A DNA stretch of 45,568 nucleotides from Sphaerisporangium rufum. Its GTDB lineage: Bacteria > Actinomycetota > Actinomycetes > Streptosporangiales > Streptosporangiaceae. A model generated the notes under the pieces. The model did not search any database, was not told the origin of the DNA, and saw nothing but the letters and a program-made list of their open reading frames with translations. Positions within the stretch are counted from its first letter, which is position 1, and every line of letters starts with the position of its first letter. Shown here in pieces: positions 37,636-45,568 of the stretch. Location: NCBI RefSeq assembly GCF_016863395.1, contig NZ_BOOU01000047.1:1-45568 (forward strand). The letters run 5' to 3'. A program made the position numbers and the translations under genes.

Positions 37636-39359
37636 CAGAACAGGAAGTAACGCTGGGCCATCGGCAGCTCCTCGGCCGGGGCGGGCTCGATCACCTCTCC
37701 GTCGACGCGCACCGCGAAGGTGTCCGGATCGACCTCGATGTCCGGCAGCGCGTCGTTGCCCGGCATCGACTCCTTCCCCCGGCCGCGCACGTCGGCGACC
37801 GCCGCCAGCCGCCGGTGCACCCGCAGCCGGCCGGCCAGCCCGTCCTCCAGCGCCGCCGCCGAGACGAAATGCAGCGAGGTGGCCGCGGCGGCGATCGGCG
37901 CGGCGCCGAACATCGGGCGCGGCAGCACCGGCTGCGGGGTGGGAATGGAGGCGTTGGCGTCGCCCATCTGCGCGTAGGCGATCATGCCGCCCTTGACGAC
38001 GAGCTGCGGTTTCACCCCGAAGAACGCCGGCTCCCACAGCACCAGGTCGGCGAGCTTGCCCACTTCGACCGAGCCGACGTGCTCGTCCAGGCCGTGGGCC
38101 ACCGCCGGGCAGATGGTGTACTTGGCGACGTACCGCCGGGCGCGCAGGTTGTCGGCCGGGCCGTCGCCCGGCAGCGCGCCGCGCCGCCGCTTCATCACGT
38201 GCGCCGTCTGCCAGGTACGGATGATCGTCTCGCCGACCCGGCCCATCGCCTGGGAGTCCGAGCCGATCATCGAGATGGCGCCGATGTCGTGCAGCACGTC
38301 CTCGGCGGCCATCGTGCTCGGCCGGATCCGCGACTCGGCGAAGGCCAGGTCCTCGGGCACCGACGGGTTGAGGTGGTGGCACACCATCAACATGTCGAGG
38401 TGCTCGTCGAGGGTGTTGACCGTGTGCGGCCGGGTCGGGTTCGTCGAGGACGGCAGCACGTTCGGCTGCCCGGCCACCCGGATGATGTCCGGCGCGTGCC
38501 CGCCGCCGGCGCCCTCAGTGTGGTAGGCGTGGATGGACCGCCCGCCGATCGCGCGCAGCGTCGACTCCACGAAGCCGGCCTCGTTCAGCGTGTCGGTGTG
38601 GATCGCCACCTGCACGCCGGTGGCGTCGGCGACCCGCAGGCAGGCGTCGATGGCGGCCGGCGTCGTCCCCCAGTCCTCGTGCAGCTTGAACCCCGACGCA
38701 CCGGCCCGCAGCTGCTCCATCAGCCCCTCGGCGGAGACGGTGTTGCCCTTGCCGAGCAGCGCGACGTTCACCGGCAGGCCGTCCATCGCCTCCAGCATGC
38801 GGGGCAGGTACCAGGTGCCGGTCACGGTGGTCGCCTTGGTGCCCTCGGCCGGCCCGGTGCCGCCGCCGACCAGGGTGGTCACCCCGGCGGCCAGCGCCTC
38901 GTCCACGATCTGCGGGCAGATCAGGTGCACGTGCGAGTCGACCGCCCCGGCGGTGACGATGCGGCCGTTGCCGGCCAGGATCTCGGTGGACGGGCCGATC
39001 ACCAGGCCGGGGTGGACGCCGTCCATGGTGTCGGGGTTGCCGGCCTTGCCGATGGCGGAGATCCGCCCGTCGCGCACCCCGATGTCGGCCTTCACCACGC
39101 CCCAGTGGTCCAGGATCACCGCGCCGGTGATCACCAGGTCGGGGGCGCCCTCGGCGCGGGTGGTCCGAGCCTGGCCCATGGACTCCCGGATCACCTTGCC
39201 GCCGCCGAACACCGCCTCGTCGCCGGCCCCGCGCGGGCCCATGCTCCGGTCCTCGGTCACCTCGATGAACAGGTCTGTGTCGGCCAGCCGGATCCGGTCG
39301 CCGGCCGTCGGGCCGTACAGGGCCGCGTAGCGGGCACGGTCGATCGACGGCTCAGCCAT
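37635..39359 (-). CDS. ureC: Urease subunit alpha
   Basis: 574 residues, the catalytic subunit that hydrolyses urea to ammonia and carbamate. Visible are HVHLICPQ (nickel-binding His pair), the carbamylated K225 in [21 protein letters not shown], the active-site flap [22 protein letters not shown] with its Cys and His, and GSDSQAMGR with the nickel Asp. Length matches the family (~570). The start is ATG 39359 ([21 protein letters not shown]), with GGAGGGG 4 nt upstream, overlapping ureB by 8 bp. It is complete, with no substitution seen at the catalytic positions checked. Confidence 0.97.
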   Translation of the reverse strand: MAEPSIDRARYAALYGPTAGDRIRLADTDLFIEVTEDRSMGPRGAGDEAVFGGGKVIRESMGQARTTRAEGAPDLVITGAVILDHWGVVKADIGVRDGRISAIGKAGNPDTMDGVHPGLVIGPSTEILAGNGRIVTAGAVDSHVHLICPQIVDEALAAGVTTLVGGGTGPAEGTKATTVTGTWYLPRMLEAMDGLPVNVALLGKGNTVSAEGLMEQLRAGASGFKLHEDWGTTPAAIDACLRVADATGVQVAIHTDTLNEAGFVESTLRAIGGRSIHAYHTEGAGGGHAPDIIRVAGQPNVLPSSTNPTRPHTVNTLDEHLDMLMVCHHLNPSVPEDLAFAESRIRPSTMAAEDVLHDIGAISMIGSDSQAMGRVGETIIRTWQTAHVMKRRRGALPGDGPADNLRARRYVAKYTICPAVAHGLDEHVGSVEVGKLADLVLWEPAFFGVKPQLVVKGGMIAYAQMGDANASIPTPQPVLPRPMFGAAPIAAAATSLHFVSAAALEDGLAGRLRVHRRLAAVADVRGRGKESMPGNDALPDIEVDPDTFAVRVDGEVIEPAPAEELPMAQRYFLF

Positions 39360-39756
39360 CGGACCCCTCCGGCGTCGCGGCGGCACCCGGGCCGTCCAGC
39401 GGCCCGGCGTGCTCGGGCCGCAGCCCCGGGACGATCCGGCGGCCGGCGATCGGCACCAGCGTCACGTCCCGCTCGATGCCCGGCTCGAACCGGACGGCGG
39501 TGCCGGCCGGCACGTCCAGCCGGCGACCCCACGCGGCCTCCCGGTCGAAGGCCAGCCCGGGGTTGGCGGCCGCGAAGTGGTAGTGCGAGCCGACCTGTAC
39601 CGGCCGGTCGGCGGTGTTCACCACCCGCACGGTCAGCCGATCGCGGCCGGGATTGAGCGGGACGGCCCCCGCGCCGGGCGCGATCTCACCTGGTATGAGC
39701 ACCGGCGGCCCGGCCGGCTCGTCCCGCTCGCCCGCCTCGCCCGGCCCGCCGGTCAC
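39352..39756 (-). CDS. ureB: Urease subunit beta
   Basis: 134 residues. It shows the beta-subunit pattern [52 protein letters not shown]... [17 protein letters not shown]. It is a structural subunit around the alpha active site. The start is GTG 39756, overlapping the ureA stop (GTGA). A ~25-residue Gly/Glu-rich head precedes the conserved core, and the tail ends in an Ala/Gly-rich stretch. Confidence 0.93.
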   Translation of the reverse strand: MTGGPGEAGERDEPAGPPVLIPGEIAPGAGAVPLNPGRDRLTVRVVNTADRPVQVGSHYHFAAANPGLAFDREAAWGRRLDVPAGTAVRFEPGIERDVTLVPIAGRRIVPGLRPEHAGPLDGPGAAATPEGSDG

Positions 39757-40055
39757 GGGATCGGCCGATGGACGGTGACCAGCTTGGTGCCGTCCGGAAA
39801 GGTGGCCTCCACCTGCACCGAGTCCAGCATCTCGGGTATCCCCTCCATGACGTCGTCGCGGCCGAGCACCGCGCGCCCGGCGGCCATCAGGTCGGCGACC
39901 GTCCGGCCGTCGCGGGCGCCCTCCAGCAGGAAGGCGGCGATCACCGCCGTCGCCTCGGGGTGGTTGAGCCGCAGCCCGCGGGCCCGGCGGTCCCGGGCGA
40001 GCCCGGCCGCGACGTGGATGAGCAGGCGTTCCTGTTCGTGTGGCGTGAGCCGCAT
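39753..40055 (-). CDS. ureA: Urease subunit gamma
   Basis: 100 residues, normal for the family: [53 protein letters not shown]. It is the smallest structural subunit and heads the operon ureABCFGD. On the minus strand TAGGGT (40067-40062) ends 6 nt before the ATG and there is no Shine-Dalgarno, so the mRNA may be leaderless. The upstream 265 bp are shared with urtA and contain a GlnR-like box. Confidence 0.95.
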   Translation of the reverse strand: MRLTPHEQERLLIHVAAGLARDRRARGLRLNHPEATAVIAAFLLEGARDGRTVADLMAAGRAVLGRDDVMEGIPEMLDSVQVEATFPDGTKLVTVHRPIP

Positions 40056-40061
40056 GGCCGG

Positions 40062-40067
40062 ACCCTA
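40062..40067 (-). promoter_or_regulatory. -10 candidate for leaderless ureA
   Basis: On the minus strand TAGGGT (TAnnnT) ends 6 nt before ATG 40055. There is no purine-rich ribosome-binding site between them. Confidence 0.35.
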
Positions 40068-40222
40068 GGCAACCGCCGTTTCCGCCAGGTGACGGTGCCA
40101 TTTCCGCGGTGTGACCTCGATCGCCGGCCGCCCGCCGTCCCCGGCCGCCGCGCGGGCCGGACCGGTCCCGGCCAGGCCGGACCTGGCGGGCGAACCGAGC
40201 GTGTTGTCACGGTGAACCCTCC

Positions 40223-40260
40223 GTAATCCGCAATTAACCGAAGGGATGTTGCCGGGAAAC
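40223..40260 (+). promoter_or_regulatory. Putative GlnR box (a-b/a-b array) in the ure/urt divergent region
   Basis: GTAAT (40223-40227), TTAAC (40234-40238), GATGT (40245-40249) and GAAAC (40256-40260) are each separated by exactly 6 nt. This fits the GTnAC-n6-GAAAC-n6-GTnAC-n6-GAAAC arrangement of the actinobacterial nitrogen regulator GlnR: the last half-site is perfect, the first two are one to two bases off, and the third is poor. It lies 61 bp before urtA and 168 bp before ureA. GlnR control of urease and urea uptake is known in actinomycetes. Confidence 0.55.
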
Positions 40261-40320
40261 GAACCGGGATCACCGTGACGGCAGGTACGTCGGCCCGGGG
40301 GCCTGCAAGAGGAGGACCAG

Positions 40321-41553
40321 TTGCGGAAATCGGCTTGGCGGATCGGCGCGGCGATCGCCCTGATCTCGGCCGGGATCACCGGCTGCGGCGCGAGCCCGGC
40401 GGGCACCGCCGGCGACGCGGCGAGCGTCGCGGGCGGCGCGGACACCATCAAGGTCGGACTGCTGCACTCGCTGAGCGGCACCATGGCGATCAGCGAGGTC
40501 ACCGTCCGGGACGCCGAGATGCTGGCGGTGGAGGAGATCAACGCCGCGGGCGGCGTGCTGGGCAAGAAGCTGGTCCCGGTGGTCGAGGACGGCGCGTCGG
40601 ACTGGCCGACCTTCGCCGAGAAGGCCACCAAGCTCATCGCCCGGGACCGGGTGGCCACCGTCTTCGGCGGCTGGACCTCGGCCAGCCGCAAGGCGATGCT
40701 CCCGGTCTTCGAGAAGCGCAAGGCGCTGCTGTGGTACCCGGTGCAGTACGAAGGGCTGGAGAGCTCGCCGAACATCTTCTACACCGGCGCCACGACCAAC
40801 CAGCAGATCGTCCCGGCGCTGGACTACCTGAAGGAGCAGGGCAAGAAGAGCGTCTTCCTGGTCGGCAGCGACTACGTCTTCCCGCGCACCGCCAACAAGA
40901 TCATCAAGGCGTACGCGGCGGCCAACGGCATGAAGGTGCTCGGCGAGGAGTACACCCCGCTCGGGCACACCGAGTACGGCACCCTGGTCAACAAGGTCGT
41001 CCAGGCCAGGCCGGACGCCGTCTTCAACACCCTCAACGGCGACAGCAACGTGGCCTTCTTCAAGCAGCTCAAGAGCGCCGGCGTCACCGCCAAGGACATG
41101 CCGGTGATGTCGGTGAGCGTCGCCGAGGAGGAGGTCAAGGGCATCGGCGTGGACAACATCGCCGGCCACCTGGTCGCCTGGAACTACTACCAGACCACCA
41201 AGAACGCGGCCAACGACAAGTTCGTCGCCGCCTTCAAGGCCCGCTACGGCGCCGATCGGGTGACCTCCGACCCGATGGAGGCCGGCTACAACGCGGTGTA
41301 CCTGTGGGCCGAGGCGGTCAAGAAGGCCGGCAGCACCGACGTCGAGGCGGTCAAGAAGGCCGCCGGCGGCATCGCCCTGGACCGGCCGGAGGGCCAGGTC
41401 ACCATCGACGGCGACAACCAGCACATGTTCAAGACCGCCCGCATCGGCGAGGTCGAGCCGGACGGCCAGATCAAGGAGGTGTGGAACTCCGGCAAGCCCA
41501 TCAAGCCCGACCCCTACCTGCGCACCTATTCCTGGGCCGGCGGCCTGGTCTGA
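40321..41553 (+). CDS. urtA: Urea ABC transporter substrate-binding lipoprotein
   Basis: 410 residues. It binds urea outside the membrane and passes it to UrtBC. A lipoprotein signal ([12 protein letters not shown], lipidated C22) precedes a type I periplasmic-binding fold: [57 protein letters not shown] (a UrtA hallmark region). The start is TTG 40321, with AGAGGAGG 5 nt upstream. It is first of the urtABCDE operon, and 76 bp separate it from urtB. The [10 protein letters not shown] and YPVQYEG segments argue for urea or short amides rather than branched-chain amino acids. Confidence 0.95.
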   Translation: MRKSAWRIGAAIALISAGITGCGASPAGTAGDAASVAGGADTIKVGLLHSLSGTMAISEVTVRDAEMLAVEEINAAGGVLGKKLVPVVEDGASDWPTFAEKATKLIARDRVATVFGGWTSASRKAMLPVFEKRKALLWYPVQYEGLESSPNIFYTGATTNQQIVPALDYLKEQGKKSVFLVGSDYVFPRTANKIIKAYAAANGMKVLGEEYTPLGHTEYGTLVNKVVQARPDAVFNTLNGDSNVAFFKQLKSAGVTAKDMPVMSVSVAEEEVKGIGVDNIAGHLVAWNYYQTTKNAANDKFVAAFKARYGADRVTSDPMEAGYNAVYLWAEAVKKAGSTDVEAVKKAAGGIALDRPEGQVTIDGDNQHMFKTARIGEVEPDGQIKEVWNSGKPIKPDPYLRTYSWAGGLV

Positions 41554-41629
41554 CGGGCACCGCCATGAACGCGAGGAGGCACCCCATCGACACGCGGCCG
41601 ACCGGCGCCGGTACGGGAGAGGACGGGCC

Positions 41630-42496
41630 ATGGGAGCGGTGATCAACCAGCTGCCGATCGGGCTGTCCATCGCCGCGGTGCTGCTGCTGATCGCCCTCGG
41701 CCTGACCTTCACCTTCGGCCAGATGGGCGTCATCAACATGGCGCACGGCGAGTTCATCATGGCCGGCGCCTACACCGCCTACCTGCTGCAGGATTGGGCC
41801 GGACGCCAGGCGGTGCCGGTCGCGCTGCCGGTGGCGTTCGTGGTGGCCGGGCTGATGGGCCTGGTGCTGGAGCGCACGCTCATCCGGCGGTTCTACGGCC
41901 GCCCGCTGGACACCCTGCTGCTCACCTGGGGCGTCAGCCTGCTGCTCCAGCAGCTCGCCCGCGACCTGTTCGGCGCGCCGAACGTCCAGGTGCGGGCCCC
42001 GGAGTTCCTGGAGGGCGGGCTCGGCGTGCTGCCCTACAACCGGCTGTTCATCATGGCGCTCGCCGCCGGCGGCGTGCTGGCGATCTGGATCTACCTCAAC
42101 CGCACCGCCCAGGGGCGGCGGATGCAGGCGGTCATGCAGAACCGGCAGCTCGCCGCGGTGATGGGCATCGACACCGGGCGGGTCGACATGCGGACCTTCT
42201 TCATCGGGTCCGGCCTGGCCGGCGTCGCCGGGGTGGCGCTCACCCTGGTCGGCCCGGTCGGCCCGGCCCTCGGCACCTACTACATCGTGGACGCCTTCCT
42301 GGTCGTGGTGGCCGGCGGGCTCGGCGCGCTGCGCGGCGCGGTCGCCGCCGCGCTGGCGCTCGGCCTGCTCAACTCCTACGCGGAGTTCTGGACCGACGCC
42401 AGCCTGGCCAAGGTGGTCGTCTTCGCCGCCGTCATCGCCTTCCTGCAGGTCCGCCCGCGCGGCCTGTTCGTGCTGCGGTCCAGGGCGCTGACATGA
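41630..42496 (+). CDS. urtB: Urea ABC transporter permease UrtB
   Basis: 288 residues, membrane protein of the LivH family with about eight hydrophobic segments. It starts MGAVINQLPIGLSIAAVLLLIALGLTFTFGQMGVINMAHGEF, with the INMAHGEF signature of UrtB. It forms the urea channel with UrtC. It lacks the long N-terminal periplasmic domain found in some UrtB proteins. The ATG is preceded by GGGAGAGGA. Its stop overlaps the urtC start (ATGA). Confidence 0.95.
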   Translation: MGAVINQLPIGLSIAAVLLLIALGLTFTFGQMGVINMAHGEFIMAGAYTAYLLQDWAGRQAVPVALPVAFVVAGLMGLVLERTLIRRFYGRPLDTLLLTWGVSLLLQQLARDLFGAPNVQVRAPEFLEGGLGVLPYNRLFIMALAAGGVLAIWIYLNRTAQGRRMQAVMQNRQLAAVMGIDTGRVDMRTFFIGSGLAGVAGVALTLVGPVGPALGTYYIVDAFLVVVAGGLGALRGAVAAALALGLLNSYAEFWTDASLAKVVVFAAVIAFLQVRPRGLFVLRSRALT

Positions 42497-43614
42497 CGGC
42501 CACCACCCCGCAGACCCCGGCGACCCCGGCGACGGCGCCCCGGTTCGCCGCGCCGCCGCCCGCCCCGCCATGGTGGGCCCGGCTCGGCGGGCCGGCCGCG
42601 TTCACCGCGGTCGCGCTGCTCGCGCTGGTCGCCGCGCCGCTGCTGCTGGAGCCGTTCCGGCTCAACCTGCTGGCCAAGTACCTGTGCTACGCCATCGTCG
42701 GCCTCGGCATCGGGCTGGCCTGGGGCCAGGGCGGCATGCTGGTCATCGGCCAGGGGGTGTTCTTCGGCCTCGGCGGCTACGCGATGGGCATGTACCTCAA
42801 GCTGCACGAGGCCGGCGGCGACCTGCCGGACTTCATGGTGTGGAGCGGGGTGGAACGGCTGCCCGCGCTGTGGGCGCCGTTCGCCAGCCCCGCCTTCTCG
42901 CTGGTCTTCGCGGTCGCCGGGCCGATGGCGCTGGCCGGGTTGCTCGGCACCCTGGTGTTCCGGCGCCGGGTCCGCGGCGCCTACTTCGCCATCCTCACCC
43001 AGGCGCTGGCCGCCGCCACGGTCATCCTGCTGGTCGGCCGGCAGGGGCTGACCGGCGGCACCAACGGGCTGACCAACTTCTTCGAGCTGTTCGGCCAGGA
43101 CCTGGCCGCCGACGGCACCCAGCGCGGGCTGTACCTGGTGGTGGCCGTGGTGCTCGGCGTGCTGTACCTCGGCGCCCGGCAGCTGCTGCGCAGCAGGTTC
43201 GGCCGGCTGCTCATCGCGGTGCGCGACGGCGAGGACCGGGTGCGCTTCCTCGGCTACGACCCGGCCACCGTCAAGACCCTGACCTTCGCGGTCTCGGCCG
43301 GCATGGCCGGGCTGGCCGGCGCGCTGTTCGTCCCGGTCGTCGGCATCATCTCGCCCGCGCTGCTCGGCGTGGTGCCGTCCCTGGAGCTGGTCGTCGCGGT
43401 CGCGGTCGGCGGCCGGTTCTCGCTGGCCGGCGCGATCCTCGGCGCGGTCGTCATGGGCCAGGCGCGCACGACCTTCAGCGAGCAGTTCGCCGACGGCTGG
43501 CTCTACCTGCAAGGAGCGCTGTTCATCGTGGTCATGACGCTGGCGCCGCGCGGGCTGGCCGGGCTGGCCGGTACCGCCCGCGAGATGTGGTCGTCGAGGA
43601 GGGCACGGGCATGA
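42493..43614 (+). CDS. urtC: Urea ABC transporter permease UrtC
   Basis: 373 residues, LivM-type permease. A Thr/Pro/Ala-rich ~30-residue head precedes about nine membrane segments. GLAWGQGGMLVIGQGVFFGLGGYAMGMY and RGAYFAILTQALAAATVILLVGRQGLTGGTNGLT are the typical UrtC signatures. It begins at ATG 42493 within the urtB stop and ends overlapping urtD (ATGA). Confidence 0.95.
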   Translation: MTATTPQTPATPATAPRFAAPPPAPPWWARLGGPAAFTAVALLALVAAPLLLEPFRLNLLAKYLCYAIVGLGIGLAWGQGGMLVIGQGVFFGLGGYAMGMYLKLHEAGGDLPDFMVWSGVERLPALWAPFASPAFSLVFAVAGPMALAGLLGTLVFRRRVRGAYFAILTQALAAATVILLVGRQGLTGGTNGLTNFFELFGQDLAADGTQRGLYLVVAVVLGVLYLGARQLLRSRFGRLLIAVRDGEDRVRFLGYDPATVKTLTFAVSAGMAGLAGALFVPVVGIISPALLGVVPSLELVVAVAVGGRFSLAGAILGAVVMGQARTTFSEQFADGWLYLQGALFIVVMTLAPRGLAGLAGTAREMWSSRRARA

Positions 43615-44432
43615 ACGGCGCGCTTTTGGAGGTACGCGACCTGTCGGTCGTCTTCGACGGCTACCGGGCGCTGGCCGGCGTGGACCTGACCGTCCAGCCG
43701 GGGGAGCTGCGCTTCCTCATCGGCCCGAACGGCGCCGGTAAGACCACGCTGGTGGACGCCATCACCGGGCTCACCCGGCCGGCCGGCGGCACCGTCCGCT
43801 TCGAGGGGCGCGACCTGGCCGGGCGGGCCGAGCACGAGATCGTCCGGCTCGGGGTGGGCCGGACGTTCCAGACCTCGGTGGTGTTCGAAGGGCTCACCGT
43901 GGTGGAGAACCTCGACCTGGCCGCGTCGTTCCGCCGCCCGCTGTGGGCGCTGGTCCGCCGGCGGCGCGGGGTGTCGGACCAGGTGGCCGGGGCGCTGGAG
44001 ATCATCGGGCTGGCGGAGCTGGCCGACCGGCCGGCCGGCGTGCTGTCCCACGGCCAGCGGCAGTGGCTGGAGATCGGCATGCTCATCGTGCAGGCGCCCC
44101 GGCTGCTGCTGCTGGACGAGCCGGTCGCCGGCATGTCCGCGGCCGAGCGGGAGCGCACCGGCGAGCTGCTCACCCGGATCGCCGCCGACCACACGGTGAT
44201 CGTCATCGAGCACGACATGGAGTTCCTGCGGCGGTACGCGTCCGCGGTCACCGTGCTGCACGAGGGCCGGGTGCTGGTCGAAGGACCGGTGGACCAGGTA
44301 CGCGACGACCCGCGCGTGCAGGAGGTGTACCTCGGCCGGCCCCGGGAGGGTGCGGCCGGCGGGGCCACCGGCGGTCCGGTGGCGGCGGTGACGGCGGCGG
44401 CCGCGCCGCCCGGCGGTGGAGGGACGGAGTGA
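43611..44432 (+). CDS. urtD: Urea ABC transporter ATP-binding protein UrtD
   Basis: 273 residues. An ABC ATPase of the LivG type: Walker A GPNGAGKTT, signature LSHGQRQWLEIG (typical of UrtD), Walker B LLLLDEPVAGMS, switch His in IEHDMEFL. The C-terminal ~30 residues are a Gly/Ala-rich extension. The ATG lies in the urtC stop, and the stop shares one base with the urtE start. Confidence 0.95.
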   Translation: MNGALLEVRDLSVVFDGYRALAGVDLTVQPGELRFLIGPNGAGKTTLVDAITGLTRPAGGTVRFEGRDLAGRAEHEIVRLGVGRTFQTSVVFEGLTVVENLDLAASFRRPLWALVRRRRGVSDQVAGALEIIGLAELADRPAGVLSHGQRQWLEIGMLIVQAPRLLLLDEPVAGMSAAERERTGELLTRIAADHTVIVIEHDMEFLRRYASAVTVLHEGRVLVEGPVDQVRDDPRVQEVYLGRPREGAAGGATGGPVAAVTAAAAPPGGGGTE

Positions 44433-45124
44433 TGCTGCGGGTCCGGGAGCTTTGCGCGGGATACGGCAGGGCGCGGGTGCTGTTCGGCGTGTCGCTGGAG
44501 GTGGCACCGGGCAGCCTGGTCTGCGTCATGGGACGCAACGGCGTCGGCAAGACGACGCTGCTCAACACGATCATGGGGGTGCTGCCCGCCACCGGGGGCG
44601 AGGTCGTCTTCGACGGCCAGGAGATCACCAGGCTGGCGCCGCACGAGCGGGTACGGCGCGGGCTGGGCTACGTCCCGCAGGGGCACGAGACGTTCCCCCA
44701 GCTCAGCGTGATGGGGAACCTGCTGGTCACCCTGGAGGCGTCCCCGCACCGCGACCCGGCTGCGGTCGAGGAGGCCCTGGAGGTCTTCCCGCGGCTGAAA
44801 CCGCTGGTGAAGAAACGGGCGGGCTTCCTGTCCGGTGGCCAGCAGCAGCAGCTCGCCATCGCCCGGGCGCTGGTCACCCGGCCCCGGCTGCTGGTCCTGG
44901 ACGAGCCGACCGAGGGCGTCCAGCCGTCCATCGTGCAGGAGATCGAGGAGGCGGTGGAACGGCTGCACGCCGGCGGGCTCGCGGTGCTGCTGGTCGAGCA
45001 GTACCTGGACCTGGCCGTCCGGCTCGCCGACCGGTTCGTGATCCTGGACGCCGGCCGGGTGGTGCACGCCGGGGAGGCCGCCGAGCTGGGCGGCGAGGAG
45101 GTGCACCGGCTGCTGGCGGTCTGA
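44432..45124 (+). CDS. urtE: Urea ABC transporter ATP-binding protein UrtE
   Basis: 230 residues, LivF type: Walker A GRNGVGKTT, PQGHETFPQLSVMGNL (a UrtE hallmark), signature LSGGQQQQLAIARAL, Walker B LLVLDEPTEGVQPSI, LLVEQYLDLA. It completes the transporter. It is convergent with ctaD, with only 15 bp between the stops and no obvious terminator. Confidence 0.95.
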   Translation: MLRVRELCAGYGRARVLFGVSLEVAPGSLVCVMGRNGVGKTTLLNTIMGVLPATGGEVVFDGQEITRLAPHERVRRGLGYVPQGHETFPQLSVMGNLLVTLEASPHRDPAAVEEALEVFPRLKPLVKKRAGFLSGGQQQQLAIARALVTRPRLLVLDEPTEGVQPSIVQEIEEAVERLHAGGLAVLLVEQYLDLAVRLADRFVILDAGRVVHAGEAAELGGEEVHRLLAV

Positions 45125-45139
45125 CCGGGGCCGGCGTTC

Positions 45140-45568
45140 TCAGTCCTTGCGCGCGCGCTCGACCGCCTGCGGGCGCAGCGCGTAGTGCGCGTCGAACGCC
45201 GGCCGCTCGGAGCGGATCGGCGGCAGCCGGGTGAAGTTGTGCCGGGGCGGCGGGCAGGACGTCGCCCATTCCAGCGAGTTGCCGAAGCCCCACGGGTCGT
45301 CCACCGTCACCTTGGGCGCCCGGCGGGTGGTGACCCACACGTTGTACAGGAACGGCAACGTGGAGGCGCCGAGGACGAACGCGCCGATCGAGGAGACCGC
45401 GTTGAGGTCGGTGAAACCGTCGGCGGGCCGGTAGTCGGCGTACCGGCGCGGCATGCCCTCGGCGCCCAGCCAGTGCTGCACCAGGAAGGTGGTGTGGAAG
45501 CCGGCGAACAGCAGCCAGAAGTGCCACTTGCCCAGCCGGTCGTTCAGCATCCGCCCGGTGAGCTTCGG
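45140..45568 (-). CDS. ctaD: Cytochrome c oxidase subunit I, C-terminal fragment (cut by window edge)
   Basis: 143 codons of the C-terminal part, including [20 protein letters not shown], then [22 protein letters not shown] and the last membrane segment ([23 protein letters not shown]). The motif [21 protein letters not shown] and the tail follow. This is the haem-copper oxidase subunit I of the aa3 type. The start and catalytic His ligands lie beyond the right edge. The frame is open to 45568. Confidence 0.95.
   Translation of the reverse strand, partial: PKLTGRMLNDRLGKWHFWLLFAGFHTTFLVQHWLGAEGMPRRYADYRPADGFTDLNAVSSIGAFVLGASTLPFLYNVWVTTRRAPKVTVDDPWGFGNSLEWATSCPPPRHNFTRLPPIRSERPAFDAHYALRPQAVERARKD

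Noticed and set aside
42376-43512. 378-codon minus-strand frame opposite urtC
   Set aside because: It is antisense to a confident permease gene and its Gln/Asp/His-rich composition is typical of a shadow.

Overview
The window is very GC-rich, with dense gene packing, many ATGA/GTGA start-stop overlaps, GTG and TTG starts and several apparently leaderless genes. Together with a type VII secretion (T7SS/ESX) locus, a urease cluster without ureE and an actinobacterial era neighbourhood, this points to a filamentous actinomycete. A Streptosporangiales/Thermomonosporaceae-type organism is my inference; nothing in the window proves the genus.

Positions 1-33081 are one large T7SS locus. The core parts present are EccC (4195-8178, three FtsK/SpoIIIE ATPase domains), EccD (3950-2478, ubiquitin-like domain plus about 11 membrane segments) and the mycosin protease MycP (33081-31891). 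EccB and EccE are not in the window. About ten candidate substrates or accessory proteins surround them: WXG100-like proteins, EspC-like proteins with proline-rich tails, a WXG100-NlpC/P60 fusion, and a 3690-residue giant (26912-15840). Four YbaB/EbfC-fold proteins, an SseB-like protein and a membrane-anchored pseudokinase are interspersed.

The centrepiece is the minus-strand operon 27723-14637: YbaB-like, then WXG100-like, then the giant, then two tandem paralogous small proteins. The first small gene overlaps the giant's stop codon (ATGA). The giant has a CpnT-like N-terminal T7SS domain, a roughly 430-residue Ala/Pro/Gly linker, a helical segment and a long beta-rich repeated body. Near its C-terminus it has a zincin-type HEAGH module with a plausible third ligand (E3376), a CxCx5CxC cluster and a terminal LysM-like domain. 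A second copy of the module around the zincin, without HExxH, lies near residue 1066. I read this as a giant T7SS effector with candidate immunity proteins. That function is inference.

Positions 33347-35369 hold a lipoprotein, a 15-bp repeat array in which every unit carries a stop codon, a small cytidine-deaminase-like protein without zinc ligands, and the ribosome-assembly GTPase Era.

Positions 35360-45124 are a urea-use region. Urease ureABCFGD runs on the minus strand and the urea ABC importer urtABCDE runs on the plus strand. They diverge from a 265-bp intergenic region that contains a GlnR-box-like a-b/a-b array at 40223-40260. The importer brings in urea, urease splits it to ammonia and CO2, and UreF, UreG and UreD load nickel. 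The right edge cuts into ctaD (cytochrome c oxidase subunit I). No intergenic stretch exceeds 300 bp. I found no tRNA, rRNA, CRISPR array or insertion sequence.
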